Below, one piece after another: positions 1 to 6,727 of a DNA stretch of 9,882 bases. The translations under genes and the position numbers were made by a program. The first letter of the stretch is position 1; every line of letters begins with the position of its first letter. Location: NCBI GenBank assembly GCA_027031185.1, contig JALVEF010000315.1, positions 1 through 9,882 of the forward strand, in the 5' to 3' direction. A model generated the notes under the pieces. It did no database searches and was not told the origin of the DNA. It worked only from the letters and a program-made list of their open reading frames with translations. This DNA is from Saprospiraceae bacterium (GTDB lineage Bacteria; Bacteroidota; Bacteroidia; Chitinophagales; Saprospiraceae).

Positions 1-63
1 AAACGAAGTCGAACCGAGCAACATCGAAGGTCACCGTCGAACCGAGCACGTTGAACCGTCGAA

Positions 64-170
64 GTCAGCCTATTTCAACGCGCAAGCAAATTCAACGGCG
101 CCAGCCTATTTCAACGGCGCCAGCCAAATTCAACGGCGTCAGCCAGTTTCAACGCGCAAGCAATTCAACG
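64..170. repeat. Short-period tandem repeat, about six degenerate 16-19 bp units
   Basis: Six consecutive units follow a pattern close to GCGCCAGCCWATTTCAACG: 64-80, 81-97, 98-116, 117-135, 136-154 and 155-170. Each ends in TTCAACG. Full units are 19 bp. Shorter 16-17 bp variants carry CGCAAGCAA in place of the GCCAGCC part. A separate 13-bp direct repeat, GTCGAACCGAGCA, occurs just to the left at 8-20 and 36-48, so the repetitive tract probably continues beyond the window edge. An open frame runs through it, but its translation is a low-complexity basic/Ser/Gln sequence with no domain, so I treat the tract as non-coding. Its function is unknown. Confidence 0.75.
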
Positions 171-374
171 TCCCGCTTGCATCAATTGGCACTCATCCGG
201 TATAGATCAAATGCGGGAAGGGGCCAAGCCCATGTCAGGCAAAGCAAGTAAGTGCGGGACTGGATTCCAGCTGGGAACCGTCTGCCAAATCAGCTGATTT
301 TCAATGATTTATGGGGAAAAGGCCTTTGCCTTTTAAAGGAAGCCTTACTTACGCCCTTGCCCGGGTCGGATCGC
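171..374. other. Non-coding stretch downstream of selD
   Basis: Together with the repeat tract to its left, this makes about 370 bases without a supportable gene. The plus-strand frame running from 252 into selD overlaps the antisense of selD and looks like a shadow. The only structure I see is a 7-bp hairpin at 317-334, listed separately. Confidence 0.5.
317..334 (-). terminator. Possible weak terminator for selD
   Basis: AAAAGGC (317-323) and GCCTTTT (328-334) form a perfect 7-bp stem around a 4-nt loop, about 40 nt past the selD stop codon. Read on the minus strand, the 3' arm ends in four Ts and is followed by CCCC, not by a longer T tract. The T run therefore belongs to the stem, and this is only a modest intrinsic terminator candidate. 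The arrangement is nearly symmetrical and could act on either strand. Confidence 0.35.
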
Positions 375-1436
375 TTAGGGAAGCACTTCAATGAGGGCTT
401 CTTGAGCAGTCTCCGGGACCAGCCGGCCGATGGGTTGGATGTCCCCGATGCCTTGCGCACGTGCCAGTGCTTCAAAATCCTGTTGGGCCGCTTGTTCGAC
501 GGCGACGAGGAGGCCGCCGCTGGTCTGCGGGTCGGTGAGAATGATGCGTTGGTAGTCAGTCAAGGGTCCGATGAGATGGCCGTAGCTCTTCCAGTTGCGT
601 TTGCTTCCCCCCGGAAAACAGTCTTGTGCGATGTAGTAGTCGAGAGCTTCTTTGTCAAGTAAAGCTACCTTGGGGAAGTCAATTTGTGCTTTGACACCGG
701 AAGCTTGGCACATTTCTTTGAGATGGCCCAGAATACCGAAACCGGTCACGTCGGTCATGGCCTTTACATAGTCGGCACGCGCGAAGTGCTCACCGGCTTT
801 GTTGAGTTTGACCATGGAGTCACGGGCCAGGTTCTTGTCTTGCGGGCGCAGGATTTTGCGTTTTTGTGCGGTGGCCAGAATGCCGACGCCCACGGGCTTG
901 GTCAGGTAAATCAAGCATCCGGCAGTGGCACCGCTGTTTTTCTTCAGATACTGAATGGGGACACGTCCGGTGACGGCCAGTCCGAAGATAGGCTCCGGAC
1001 TGTCAATGCTGTGACCTCCGGCCAATGGAATACCGGCTTCGGCACAGGCGCGCCTGCCTCCTTCGACAACCTGACCGGCCGTTTCGGCCGGTAATCTATC
1101 TACGGGCCAACCCAATATGGCAATGGCCAGCAGTGGTGTGCCCCCCATGGCATAAATGTCACTGATGGCGTTGACGGCGGCAATGCGTCCAAAATCTACG
1201 GGATCATCTGTGATGGGCATGAAAAAGTCTGTGGTGGAAATGATGGCTGTACCGTCACCCAGGTCCATGACGGCGGCATCGTCGCGCTCCGAATTGCCCA
1301 CGAGTAGTTCTTCGAATCGAGGGCCCGGGCCGGTTTCTCCCACGGATAATATGCGGTCCAAAACTTGGGGGGCGATTTTGCACCCACAACCCGCACCGTG
1401 GCTATATTCGGTCAGTTTGATGGTGTTTTCGTCCAT
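375..1436 (-). CDS. selD: Selenide, water dikinase (selenophosphate synthetase), Cys form
   Basis: Makes monoselenophosphate from selenide and ATP, the selenium donor for selenocysteine-tRNA and 2-selenouridine-tRNA synthesis in the cytosol. The 353-residue product is close to the 347 of E. coli SelD and aligns from its first residue. The N-terminal catalytic segment YSHGAGCGCK places the active-site residue at Cys17 and the essential Lys at 20, so this is the cysteine variant, not the selenocysteine one. Asp residues at 53, 70, 93 and 229 match the metal/ATP-binding aspartates of the family (SERDDAAV, STTDFFMP, AISDIYAMGG, MTDVTGFGILGH). The QTSGGLL motif lies near the C terminus. It is transcribed away from the OmpA-domain gene, with 191 bp between the two starts. 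No user of selenophosphate (selA, selB, selU/mnmH or selC) is in the window, so the selenium product made here cannot be told. No clear minus-strand promoter was found. Confidence 0.97.
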   Translation of the reverse strand: MDENTIKLTEYSHGAGCGCKIAPQVLDRILSVGETGPGPRFEELLVGNSERDDAAVMDLGDGTAIISTTDFFMPITDDPVDFGRIAAVNAISDIYAMGGTPLLAIAILGWPVDRLPAETAGQVVEGGRRACAEAGIPLAGGHSIDSPEPIFGLAVTGRVPIQYLKKNSGATAGCLIYLTKPVGVGILATAQKRKILRPQDKNLARDSMVKLNKAGEHFARADYVKAMTDVTGFGILGHLKEMCQASGVKAQIDFPKVALLDKEALDYYIAQDCFPGGSKRNWKSYGHLIGPLTDYQRIILTDPQTSGGLLVAVEQAAQQDFEALARAQGIGDIQPIGRLVPETAQEALIEVLP

Positions 1437-1559
1437 TTTGTGTACATCTTGTGAGTAAACGGCTGCCGAAGATACAAATTATTTTTGAGCGGCCTTGGAA
1501 AAATTTGTTGCTTCGAAAAAAAATGCACTTATTGGTGTCACAGATAAAGGAAAAGTTGA

Positions 1560-1567
1560 TACTTTTG
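1560..1567 (+). promoter_or_regulatory. Candidate Bacteroidota -7 element upstream of the OmpA-domain gene
   Basis: TACTTTTG matches the TAnnTTTG -7 consensus of Bacteroidota housekeeping promoters, 60 nt upstream of the ATG at 1628. The nearest TTG (1532-1534) lies 25 nt upstream, somewhat further than the usual -33 spacing, so only half of the promoter is well supported. The predicted leader contains the 10-bp palindrome CAGCGCGCTG (1574-1583) and a GGCAGC/GCTGCC inverted repeat (1572-1577 with 1596-1601). Confidence 0.45.
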
Positions 1568-1627
1568 TGTCGGCAGCGCGCTGAGCAATGCCGTTGCTGC
1601 CTGATTGACCATTAAACTCACAATATC

Positions 1628-2428
1628 ATGAAGTACATTTTAGGCGCATTATGGCTGTTTTTGACCGGCCTGTATTACTATGCGTGGAATACCGCACGAC
1701 ACACGTGTTGCAATTCGACGGTCATAGTAGCTCCGCCCAAGGCACATGGGCCCCTGGAATTTAATTGGGGCAAGGCCGCTGCGGTCACGAACAGTCTGTT
1801 TCCTGCGTATCGGGATTCGATTTTGCACAACTTGGGGCCTGAGGACAAGCTAGAGATTACCGGCCTGTACGACAGGGATGAGCCCAACACTTCGTCCTTT
1901 GAAAACATGGGATTGGCGCGTGCCAATGAGGTGAAGCAGCTCTTTCTGGAGCATCTATCGGAGGATCGCATCGTGCTCAAATCTAAGCTGCGTGAGGATC
2001 AAGTCAACAAGGACGAAATGTTTGCATCGGCTACCTTCCGTCCTTTGAAGCACTCCAAGTCGCTGGTGGAGGTAGATGACAAGACGATCATTTATTTCCC
2101 GCTGAACTCCAACAACAAGCTCAATGATGCGGAAGTCGAAGCATACTTGGACAAGGTGGCTGCACGCGTCAAAGTTTCCGGTGAGACGGTGAAACTGACC
2201 GGACACACTTGTGACAGGGGAGATGCATCTTACAACATGCGCTTGGGACAGCGCCGCGCGGATATCGTGGCGGACTATCTCAAGTCCAAAGGGGTGCCGG
2301 CCGATCAAATCATCACCGAGTCCAAAGGAGAAACAGAACCTATGGTGTCAAACACCAGTGATGAAAATCGCGCGAAGAACAGACGCACTGTCTTGCGCAT
2401 TTTGAAAAATAAAACCAAAACAAGATGA
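1628..2428 (+). CDS. Membrane-anchored OmpA-family protein
   Basis: A 266-residue envelope protein. Residues 3-20 form one hydrophobic, Tyr/Trp-rich membrane segment with no lipoprotein or signal-peptidase site, so it is probably a membrane anchor with the rest in the periplasm. Residues about 153-258 form an OmpA C-terminal (peptidoglycan-binding) domain: the IIYFPLNS strand, TGHTCDRG (191-198), YNMRLGQRRADIVADYL (202-218) and the closing AKNRRTVLRI. The Arg pair at 209-210 is kept, but the Asp expected after GHT is Cys195, so binding to diaminopimelate may be altered. Residues about 43-118 look like a second, degenerate copy (LEITGLYDRDE, ENMGLARANEVKQLF). Two adjacent cysteines (27, 28) follow the membrane segment. 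The stop overlaps the next start (ATGA at 2425-2428), implying coupled translation with the coiled-coil protein. The OmpA-type fold is secure; the cellular role is not known. Confidence 0.85.
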   Translation: MKYILGALWLFLTGLYYYAWNTARHTCCNSTVIVAPPKAHGPLEFNWGKAAAVTNSLFPAYRDSILHNLGPEDKLEITGLYDRDEPNTSSFENMGLARANEVKQLFLEHLSEDRIVLKSKLREDQVNKDEMFASATFRPLKHSKSLVEVDDKTIIYFPLNSNNKLNDAEVEAYLDKVAARVKVSGETVKLTGHTCDRGDASYNMRLGQRRADIVADYLKSKGVPADQIITESKGETEPMVSNTSDENRAKNRRTVLRILKNKTKTR

Positions 2429-4419
2429 TTTACTTATTCAGTCTCTGTGATTTATCACCTCTGATGGCCGCACTGGCCTTTTTGGCTTTGCCATTGGTGG
2501 CTTTTTTGTTGGGTCGTGCCATTTGGGGGGCCTATAAGTCCAAATGGAAGTCCGTCTCACGTGAATTGGAGGGCTACAAAAAGCGTGTGAGTGGGTTGGA
2601 GAATGATCTTCAAGCGCTTCGCGGTACACTCAAGACGAAAGAATCCGAACTGGAGGATATCAACGCGCGTTTTGCCAAGCTCAACACCGACTTTAATGCT
2701 AAGGTCAGCTTAATCGGCAATCTGAATACCGAGATTGACGGCTATAAAAAGCGTATCGCGGAATTGGAGGCCGCGCTCAAGGCCGAAAAGGAAGCCGTGG
2801 CCAAATTGAAGTCTGAGCATGAGACGCACGTGACCGAGCTCAAGTCCTCTATTGTGTCATGGGAGTCCAAGTGGAAAAAAGAACAGGACAATGCCCTACA
2901 GCTTAAGTCCACTTATGAAAGCAAGGTAGGTGACTTGGACGGACAGCTGAGCACATTGCGCACTGAAGTGGCCAATCTGAAATCCCAAAACGAAAAGCTG
3001 GCTGCTGAGAAGGCGGCAGTGGAAGAGGCTAAGCAAAAGTTCCAATCCCAATTGGACGACTATGCTCAGCAAGTGGCCAATCTGAAATCCCAAAACGAAA
3101 AGCTGGCTGCCGAGAAGGCGGCAGTGGAAGAGGCCAAGCAAAAGTTCCAGTCCCAATTGGACGACTATGCTCAGCAAGTGGCCAACCTGAAATCCCAAAA
3201 CGAAAAGCTGGCTGCCGAGAAGGCGGCAGTGGAAGAGGCCAAGCAAAAGTTCCAGTCCCAATTGGACGACTATGCTCAGCAAGTGGCCAATCTGAAAGCT
3301 CAAAACGAAAAGCTGGCTGCTGAGAAGGCAGCGGCAGAAGAAGCCAAGCAGAAGTATCAGTCACAGGTGGACAATTACAATCAGCAAGTCGCCAATCTTG
3401 AGACAGAGCTGAAAAATTCTACAGCTGCTATTGACAAACTCAAGCAGGAGTACGAATCTAAAATCACCTCCTTCCAGGCCAAGATGGGTGAGTTGGAGTC
3501 TGCCTTCAACCAATCGCGCGGACAGGTGGACTCTATCAGGAAGGAGTATGAAGTCAAGATTTCACGCTATTCCGGGGAGTTGGACAGCCTGAAAGGCAAG
3601 TACCACAACGAGATCAACGGCTACAAGTCCAAGATCAGCAATCTGGAAGGTGAGCTCAAAGCGGTGCTTTCCGATGTCAAGACCTATAAGTCCAAGCTGG
3701 CTGATGTAGAGTCAAGACTGTCTGCTACACAGGCTGATTTGGATGCCTGGAAGAAAAAATATCTTGAGCTGGAGACCAAACACAAAAATCTGGAAGCTGA
3801 GCACGCTAACTGCCGCAAGCCCAGTATTTACGATCCATTGCAAGACAACTTGCAAGTCGTCGAAGGTATCGGTCCCAAAATGAATGAATTTTTGAACAAG
3901 CACGGGATTTATACCTGGAAACAGCTGGCTGCTACTAAGCCCGAAACCATCAAAGCCTGGCTGGACAAGGCCGGTGGTCGCTATCGCATCATTGATCCGA
4001 CTACTTGGCCGGAGCAGGCCGCTCTCGCCGATGCCGGTGAATGGGATCGTCTCATCGCTGTCCAAAAACAACTGGACACCGGCAAGGAAACGGCGCGTGG
4101 ACTCACAAACTCCAAGGTGGAGAAGTTGATGTTTAAAATGGGCATCAAGCGCAAGTATAAAAAGGACGACCTGAAGATAGTCGAAGGTATTGGTCCAAAG
4201 ATTGAGCAGCTTCTCCACCAAGCGGGAATCAAGACCTGGCAGCAACTGGCTGATACGCCTGTGGCCAAGCTCCAGAGCATCCTCGATCAGGCTGGCCCGC
4301 GCTATCGTATGGCGGATCCCGGTACCTGGCCCGAACAAGCAGCCCTAGCCGCTGCCGAGAAGTGGGATGAGCTGGAAGCGCTTCAGCGCTACCTGGACGG
4401 AGGTAAGAATCCGAGCTGA
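2425..4419 (+). CDS. Membrane-anchored coiled-coil protein with two C-terminal helix-hairpin-helix-like domains
   Basis: A 664-residue protein of unknown function. Residues about 11-33 form one membrane segment, followed at once by basic residues (RAIWGAYKSKWKS), which by the positive-inside rule puts the rest in the cytoplasm. Residues about 38-465 are a long, charged, heptad-rich coiled coil that includes four 35-residue repeats (182-321). Two homologous domains follow: about 473-555 (LQVVEGIGPKMNEFL then WPEQAALADAGEWD) and about 581-662 (LKIVEGIGPKIEQLL then WPEQAALAAAEKWD), identical at more than half of their positions. The (V/I)VEGIGPK core is an HhH signature; a similar domain is, as I recall, appended to ribosomal protein L21 in some Bacteroidota. 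HhH domains often bind nucleic acid, but these have not been shown to. The start codon overlaps the stop of the OmpA-domain gene, and the unit ends at the terminator at 4453. Architecture is clear; role is inferred only. Confidence 0.85.
   Translation: MIYLFSLCDLSPLMAALAFLALPLVAFLLGRAIWGAYKSKWKSVSRELEGYKKRVSGLENDLQALRGTLKTKESELEDINARFAKLNTDFNAKVSLIGNLNTEIDGYKKRIAELEAALKAEKEAVAKLKSEHETHVTELKSSIVSWESKWKKEQDNALQLKSTYESKVGDLDGQLSTLRTEVANLKSQNEKLAAEKAAVEEAKQKFQSQLDDYAQQVANLKSQNEKLAAEKAAVEEAKQKFQSQLDDYAQQVANLKSQNEKLAAEKAAVEEAKQKFQSQLDDYAQQVANLKAQNEKLAAEKAAAEEAKQKYQSQVDNYNQQVANLETELKNSTAAIDKLKQEYESKITSFQAKMGELESAFNQSRGQVDSIRKEYEVKISRYSGELDSLKGKYHNEINGYKSKISNLEGELKAVLSDVKTYKSKLADVESRLSATQADLDAWKKKYLELETKHKNLEAEHANCRKPSIYDPLQDNLQVVEGIGPKMNEFLNKHGIYTWKQLAATKPETIKAWLDKAGGRYRIIDPTTWPEQAALADAGEWDRLIAVQKQLDTGKETARGLTNSKVEKLMFKMGIKRKYKKDDLKIVEGIGPKIEQLLHQAGIKTWQQLADTPVAKLQSILDQAGPRYRMADPGTWPEQAALAAAEKWDELEALQRYLDGGKNPS
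2968..3387 (+). repeat. Four tandem 105-bp repeats inside the coiled-coil gene
   Basis: Copies lie at 2968-3072, 3073-3177, 3178-3282 and 3283-3387. Each encodes 35 residues beginning VANLKSQNEKLAAEK, exactly five heptads. Copies 1-3 encode the same peptide. Copies 2 and 3 differ by one synonymous base (aat/aac), and copy 1 differs from copy 2 by three synonymous bases. Copy 4 has several substitutions (for example KAQ, AAAEE, KYQSQVDNYNQ). A fifth, decayed start (VANLETELKNS) follows at 3388. The near-identity suggests recent expansion by unequal recombination or replication slippage; an assembly or copy-number difference here would be easy to miss. Confidence 0.95.
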
Positions 4420-4452
4420 ATACTTCCCGAGTGAACTGAACATATTTCTGTG

Positions 4453-4480
4453 GCGCCGCCCTTTGGGCGGCGCTTTTTTT
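4453..4480 (+). terminator. Intrinsic terminator of the OmpA/coiled-coil unit
   Basis: GCGCCGCCC (4453-4461) pairs perfectly with GGGCGGCGC (4465-4473) around a TTT loop, and is followed by seven Ts (4474-4480). It lies 33 nt after the stop codon at 4419. This is a textbook Rho-independent terminator and fixes the 3' end of the two-gene transcript. Confidence 0.93.
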
Positions 4481-4577
4481 GGGCAATGCGACGTCCGGTT
4501 TTGCCTAACCATGGTGCGGTGTCATATAAGTCCGGAATCTTATCGGATAAATACAGGGCCGGGGGTACATATTTGAG

Positions 4578-4597
4578 ACCGGGGCCCGGTAATTTTG
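4578..4597 (+). promoter_or_regulatory. Candidate -7 element abutted by a 13-bp dyad
   Basis: TAATTTTG (4590-4597) matches TAnnTTTG, 56 nt upstream of the ATG at 4654. The perfect dyad ACCGGG-G-CCCGGT occupies 4578-4590 and shares its last base with the -7 element, an operator-like position. A second dyad, TTATC-G-GATAA, lies at 4540-4550. No well-spaced -33 TTG is visible, so promoter function is tentative. Confidence 0.4.
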
Positions 4598-4653
4598 AAA
4601 TGTAGAATACACTTCCCCGAAAATATTTAGTCCTACCTGCAACGCATGGTACT

Positions 4654-5928
4654 ATGGCAGACAAATGGTATTTGTCAGCGGGGGTGTTTTTTGCCCTGTT
4701 TTTTGTGGTGGGGATATCCGGCGAGGCCCAGACATCTTTGTCTCCATATCCGGCAGCCTTGCCCGGACGCGTGCGCACCGACCTGGGCTTCGGGGTGCGT
4801 GATGTGGAAGTCCGGCTGTACGACCGTGACGGGCGTAATCTGCTTCGATTGACCCGATCCAACAGGGATGGTCAGTTTGCAGTTCCTTTTTTGAGCGCTG
4901 CCGGGCCGGTTTTGGTATCTCCTCAAAAAGAAGGGGACTTTACCAATGGTGTGGATGCGTATGACGTGTATCTGCTGGAGCAGGCCTTGGCGTCTGACTT
5001 CTTTGGGTCGGCCTATCAAAAGATAGCTGCTGATGTGAATTTTGACTGCCGCGTGACGGAGGCAGATGTCAGGCGCCTGGTGGATTTGCTGCTGTCACCT
5101 GAAACAACCGAACCGGTGGCGAAGGTTTGGCAGTTTTATGATGATGCGTGTGTGCCGCCGCTCGCCGCCCCTTTTGGCGCATGCACTAATTATAAGGAAT
5201 TTACGGATGACTCTCGTGCCGACCCAATTGGTTTTATCGCTGTCAAGACGGGAGACTTGGACAATTCCGCCGTGCTCTTTGCAAATCCGTCTCTTTCTGC
5301 CGGGATGGGAAAGGCGTTGCCGATACGGGTTGAAAATCACTATTTCAAAAAGGGGGATTTGAGAGATATAGTACTCACGTGGTCACCGGATGTAGTCTGT
5401 CTGCAGTTCCAGTTGCAACTGGCGGGATTGACTGTTGTGGATGGTTTTGATGATGACCGGGTGCGCTACTTGCCCACGGCGGACGGTGGCCGGCTCCGGT
5501 TTTTGACCACGGCATCCGGCGGTTCGCTGCGGCTGCGCGTGCGCGCCTTGCGTGATGGGTGGCTATCCAACTTGCTCTTGCCGGATTGGCGCGATTTGGT
5601 TCCTGTTGCCTATTCGGAAGATGGCGGTATCTATCATCCGGATTTGCATTTTCGCGGGGGAACGGGAAGCGAAGAGCTGATTGTGAGTGCGGTGATTGCC
5701 GGCGAAGCCGGCGATATTGATATCAGTTTTTTGATGCGAAGCGCTTCGACGTGGGATTGTGTGCTGATGGATAGCCGGGGTCGCGTGGTGTACCGGACGT
5801 CGCGCTATTTGCCGGAAGGGATGCACACGGTCCGGCTGGATGATGCCGGGCTTATTCCGGGCGGCGTATATTCCTGCCGGATGTCAGCCGGCCGGCAGAC
5901 GGTTGTCCGGAGGATTCCTGTTTTTTGA
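4654..5928 (+). CDS. T9SS-exported protein with dockerin-like repeat
   Basis: A 424-residue secreted or surface protein. Residues 1-25 are a signal peptide (hydrophobic core 8-21, probable cleavage after GEA25). Residues about 38-95 resemble a CnaB/carboxypeptidase-regulatory-like beta domain (VRDVEVRLYDRDGRNLLRLT then DGQFAVPF). Residues about 95-146 are dockerin type I-like: a degenerate first half (NGVDAYDVYLLEQAL) and a second calcium loop DVNFDCRVTEAD with Asp127, Asn129, Asp131 and Asp138. GFIAVKTGDLDNSA (193-206) closes this module, as in related Saprospirales proteins I recall. Residues about 220-335 form a beta-rich, possibly cohesin-like region. Residues about 345-424 fit a type A T9SS sorting domain (DIDISFLMRSA, VVYRTSRYLPEGMHTVRLDDAGLIPGGVYSCRM, final VVRRIPVF). 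It probably crosses the inner membrane by Sec and the outer membrane by T9SS. Its partner is unknown. The last 77 bp overlap the convergent barrel gene. Confidence 0.85.
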   Translation: MADKWYLSAGVFFALFFVVGISGEAQTSLSPYPAALPGRVRTDLGFGVRDVEVRLYDRDGRNLLRLTRSNRDGQFAVPFLSAAGPVLVSPQKEGDFTNGVDAYDVYLLEQALASDFFGSAYQKIAADVNFDCRVTEADVRRLVDLLLSPETTEPVAKVWQFYDDACVPPLAAPFGACTNYKEFTDDSRADPIGFIAVKTGDLDNSAVLFANPSLSAGMGKALPIRVENHYFKKGDLRDIVLTWSPDVVCLQFQLQLAGLTVVDGFDDDRVRYLPTADGGRLRFLTTASGGSLRLRVRALRDGWLSNLLLPDWRDLVPVAYSEDGGIYHPDLHFRGGTGSEELIVSAVIAGEAGDIDISFLMRSASTWDCVLMDSRGRVVYRTSRYLPEGMHTVRLDDAGLIPGGVYSCRMSAGRQTVVRRIPVF

Positions 5929-6727
5929 TAAGCCGGTAGCTCAGACCGGCGCTATAGCTTACCGGCAAACGGTTGTGCAATACCGTTGTGGCCGTTATAG
6001 TGGCTTTGGCCAGATGGTATTGGGCGCCCAGGGAAAGTCTTCCGGTGCGCTGTGCCGTGGCGGCACCGAGCAGGATGGAGATTTGTGATGACGGCCGGTA
6101 ATCGGCGCCCCAGCGTATTTCAAATGGCGTGTTTTGTGGTTGTTCTATTTCCAGGAAGGTAGTCAGTGCCGGTAGTTGCCAGGCGATGCCTGCCGCCATA
6201 CCCGAATCAAAGCGGCGGGCGGGAGCTTTTGTTCTGTCCGGGATCGGATTCCAGACGAGGATGCCTGCCTGTACGGACGACGAGACGGCCAATTGGAGTC
6301 CCATACGGAAGGACAGGTGGCGTGCCGGCTCGTATCCGGCTGCCCGCCGGCTGAAAAACAAAATACCGGCACCCAAAGCTATTTTGTCTCCGAGCGGGTG
6401 GGCATAGTCGGCAGTGAGCAATTGGTGGTGAAAGGACTCCAGGCCTGTTCGTCTGAAATTGATCTGGAAGCTGCCGGCGCGGCCCATGGCATATTTCCCG
6501 CCTGTGGCCAGGCGGGAAATGCCGCTCCCCGTAAAAAGATTGTGGTGTGCAAAATAGACGGAAAAGCCTTCCCAGCGCCCGCCGGCAGCGGGATTGCCTG
6601 CGGCTATGGGTGAAGTGGTCGTTGTCTTGATGCCACCCAGTGCCGTTTGGCGGGCGGTAAAAACCTGGGCCACGGCAGGGGCGACCGTCATCAGAAAAAA
6701 ATAAAAGATGAATGCGGCGTTACGCAT
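5852..6727 (-). CDS. Predicted outer-membrane beta-barrel protein (porin-like)
   Basis: A 291-residue protein with a signal peptide at residues 1-20 (hydrophobic AAFIFYFFLMTVAPAVA, cleavage AVA-Q) and alternating hydrophobic/polar strands to the end. The opening TALGGIKTTTTSPIAAGNPAA resembles the 'GGA...NPA' plug region of Bacteroidota outer-membrane proteins of the PorV/PorQ/FadL-like type. The last good strand is SYSAGLSYRLI, followed by a polar tail of about 23 residues rich in Ser, Gly and Arg. That tail lies in the overlap with the convergent T9SS-cargo gene and looks like read-through past an older end. I start at 6727, not at the longer in-frame ATG at 6868, because the former gives a proper signal peptide and the latter lies inside the sirtuin gene. 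The start overlaps the sirtuin stop by 8 nt (ATGCGTAA), so the two are probably co-translated. The substrate, if any, is unknown. Confidence 0.75.
   Translation of the reverse strand: MRNAAFIFYFFLMTVAPAVAQVFTARQTALGGIKTTTTSPIAAGNPAAGGRWEGFSVYFAHHNLFTGSGISRLATGGKYAMGRAGSFQINFRRTGLESFHHQLLTADYAHPLGDKIALGAGILFFSRRAAGYEPARHLSFRMGLQLAVSSSVQAGILVWNPIPDRTKAPARRFDSGMAAGIAWQLPALTTFLEIEQPQNTPFEIRWGADYRPSSQISILLGAATAQRTGRLSLGAQYHLAKATITATTVLHNRLPVSYSAGLSYRLIKKQESSGQPSAGRLTSGRNIRRPE

Noticed and set aside
51..251. Plus-strand open frame through the repeat tract
   Set aside because: Low-complexity translation of a degenerate repeat, with no domain and no start signal.
252..662. Plus-strand open frame of 136 codons
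   Set aside because: Most of it is antisense to selD, whose identity is secure, and the translation has no recognisable domain.
1475..1481. Minus-strand TAATTTG as a selD promoter
   Set aside because: The spacer is one base short of TAnnTTTG and no -33 TTG lies at a suitable distance.
2896..3303. Minus-strand open frame with striking Leu-rich repeats
   Set aside because: It is the antisense of the 105-bp coiled-coil repeats, so its repetitiveness is inherited.
5932..5965. GCCGGTAGCT...AGCTTACCGGC inverted repeat after the T9SS-cargo gene
   Set aside because: It is bulged, has no T tract, and lies within barrel-strand codons of the opposite gene, so I do not call it a terminator.
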